DNA of 40,592 nt, taken from assembly GCA_910577035.1 (NCBI GenBank), contig CAJTKW010000036.1, positions 1 through 40,592 of the forward strand. Reading direction: 5' to 3'. Made by a program: the position numbers and the translations under genes. The notes beneath the pieces were generated by a model. It was not told where the DNA came from. It was given only the letters and a program-made list of their open reading frames with translations, and made no database searches. Of this stretch, positions 40,502 to 40,592 are shown piece by piece (position 1 is the first letter of the stretch; every line of letters begins with the position of its first letter). The stretch comes from an uncultured Acetatifactor sp. GTDB lineage: Bacteria > Bacillota > Clostridia > Lachnospirales > Lachnospiraceae.

Positions 40502-40531
40502 TTAGCAGGTATCAGGAACGGTACTTGCTAA
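40502..40531 (-). promoter_or_regulatory. 10-bp hairpin abutting the tRNA 5' end
   Basis: TTAGCAAGTA and TACCTGCTAA (minus strand) form a 10-bp stem with one G-U pair and a 10-base loop, ending exactly one base before mature tRNA position 1. It would be the leader of the pre-tRNA and could affect 5' processing by RNase P. Confidence 0.45.
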
Positions 40532-40592
40532 TAATAATCCGGAGTTTTGAAGTTTATATTTTGAAATGATCCAGCAATCTTTTGTAGATGCT

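Overview
The window looks like chromosomal DNA from a motile, anaerobic Gram-positive bacterium of the Clostridia, most likely Lachnospiraceae (Roseburia / Eubacterium / Lachnoclostridium-like). The reasons are the Bacillus-type flagellar gene order with a CheC/CheD/FliY chemotaxis set, a linked CodY, strong GGAGG ribosome sites, and small operon proteins I know only from this group. The family placement is inference. Every gene I can support is on the minus strand, so transcription runs from high to low coordinates.

Layout in order of transcription. (1) 40592-37600: a tRNA-Glu(CTC), a bidirectional terminator, a small lipoprotein gene with its own promoter and terminator, then topA. (2) 37600-36660: codY with its own promoter and an intrinsic terminator. 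(3) 36627-301: one long fla/che operon. It starts from a sigma-A type promoter and reads flgB-flgC-fliE-fliF-fliG-fliH-fliI-fliJ-ylxF/motE-fliK-flgD-(TIGR02530 gene)-flgE-flbD-motA-motB-fliL-fliM-fliY-cheY-fliO-fliP-fliQ-fliR-flhB-flhA-flhF-flhG-(PilZ brake gene)-cheB-cheA-cheW-cheC-cheD-(membrane orf)-fliA/sigD-(DUF342 gene)-(small orf)-(DUF6115-like gene)-(MltG-like gene). (4) 262-1: a terminator whose stem carries the -35 of the next promoter, then the start of rpsB (ribosomal protein S2).

How it works together. The operon builds the basal body (FlgB, FlgC, FliE, FliF), the switch (FliG, FliM, FliY), the type III export gate and ATPase (FliOPQR, FlhA, FlhB, FliH, FliI, FliJ), the hook and its ruler and cap (FlgE, FliK, FlgD), the stator (MotA, MotB, FliL) and placement factors (FlhF, FlhG). 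It also encodes a CheA/CheW/CheY/CheB pathway that uses CheC and FliY phosphatases and CheD instead of CheZ. Filament genes (flagellin, FliD, FliS, FlgK, FlgL), distal rod genes, FlgM, CheR and receptors are absent and must lie elsewhere. The sigma factor for those late genes, FliA/SigD, is encoded about 31.6 kb from the main promoter, as in Bacillus subtilis. The flanks (topA and codY before, rpsB after) are also those of B. subtilis, so this is an old conserved locus rather than a mobile insertion.

Non-coding structure. No gene-free stretch exceeds 300 bases. The gaps that hold something are: 95-300 (rpsB promoter and leader, operon terminator), 4121-4250 (structured gap before the DUF342 gene), 24021-24154 (internal promoter plus 10-bp dyad before flbD-motAB), 28852-28949 (sigma-D-type promoter plus 11-bp dyad before fliK), 29823-29889 (hairpins), 35250-35333 (hairpin, possible weak promoter), 36572-36746 (codY terminator, main fla/che promoter), 37536-37626 (codY promoter), 39706-39872 (lipoprotein terminator, topA promoter) and 40275-40429 (lipoprotein promoter, bidirectional terminator). 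In 40532-40592 I see nothing I can name.

I found no complete undescribed defence-type system. The most novel material is the two internal promoters that each run into a perfect inverted repeat, the possibly switch-like gap before the DUF342 gene, a FlgD with a duplicated helical C-terminus, and the accessory genes at the end of the operon.
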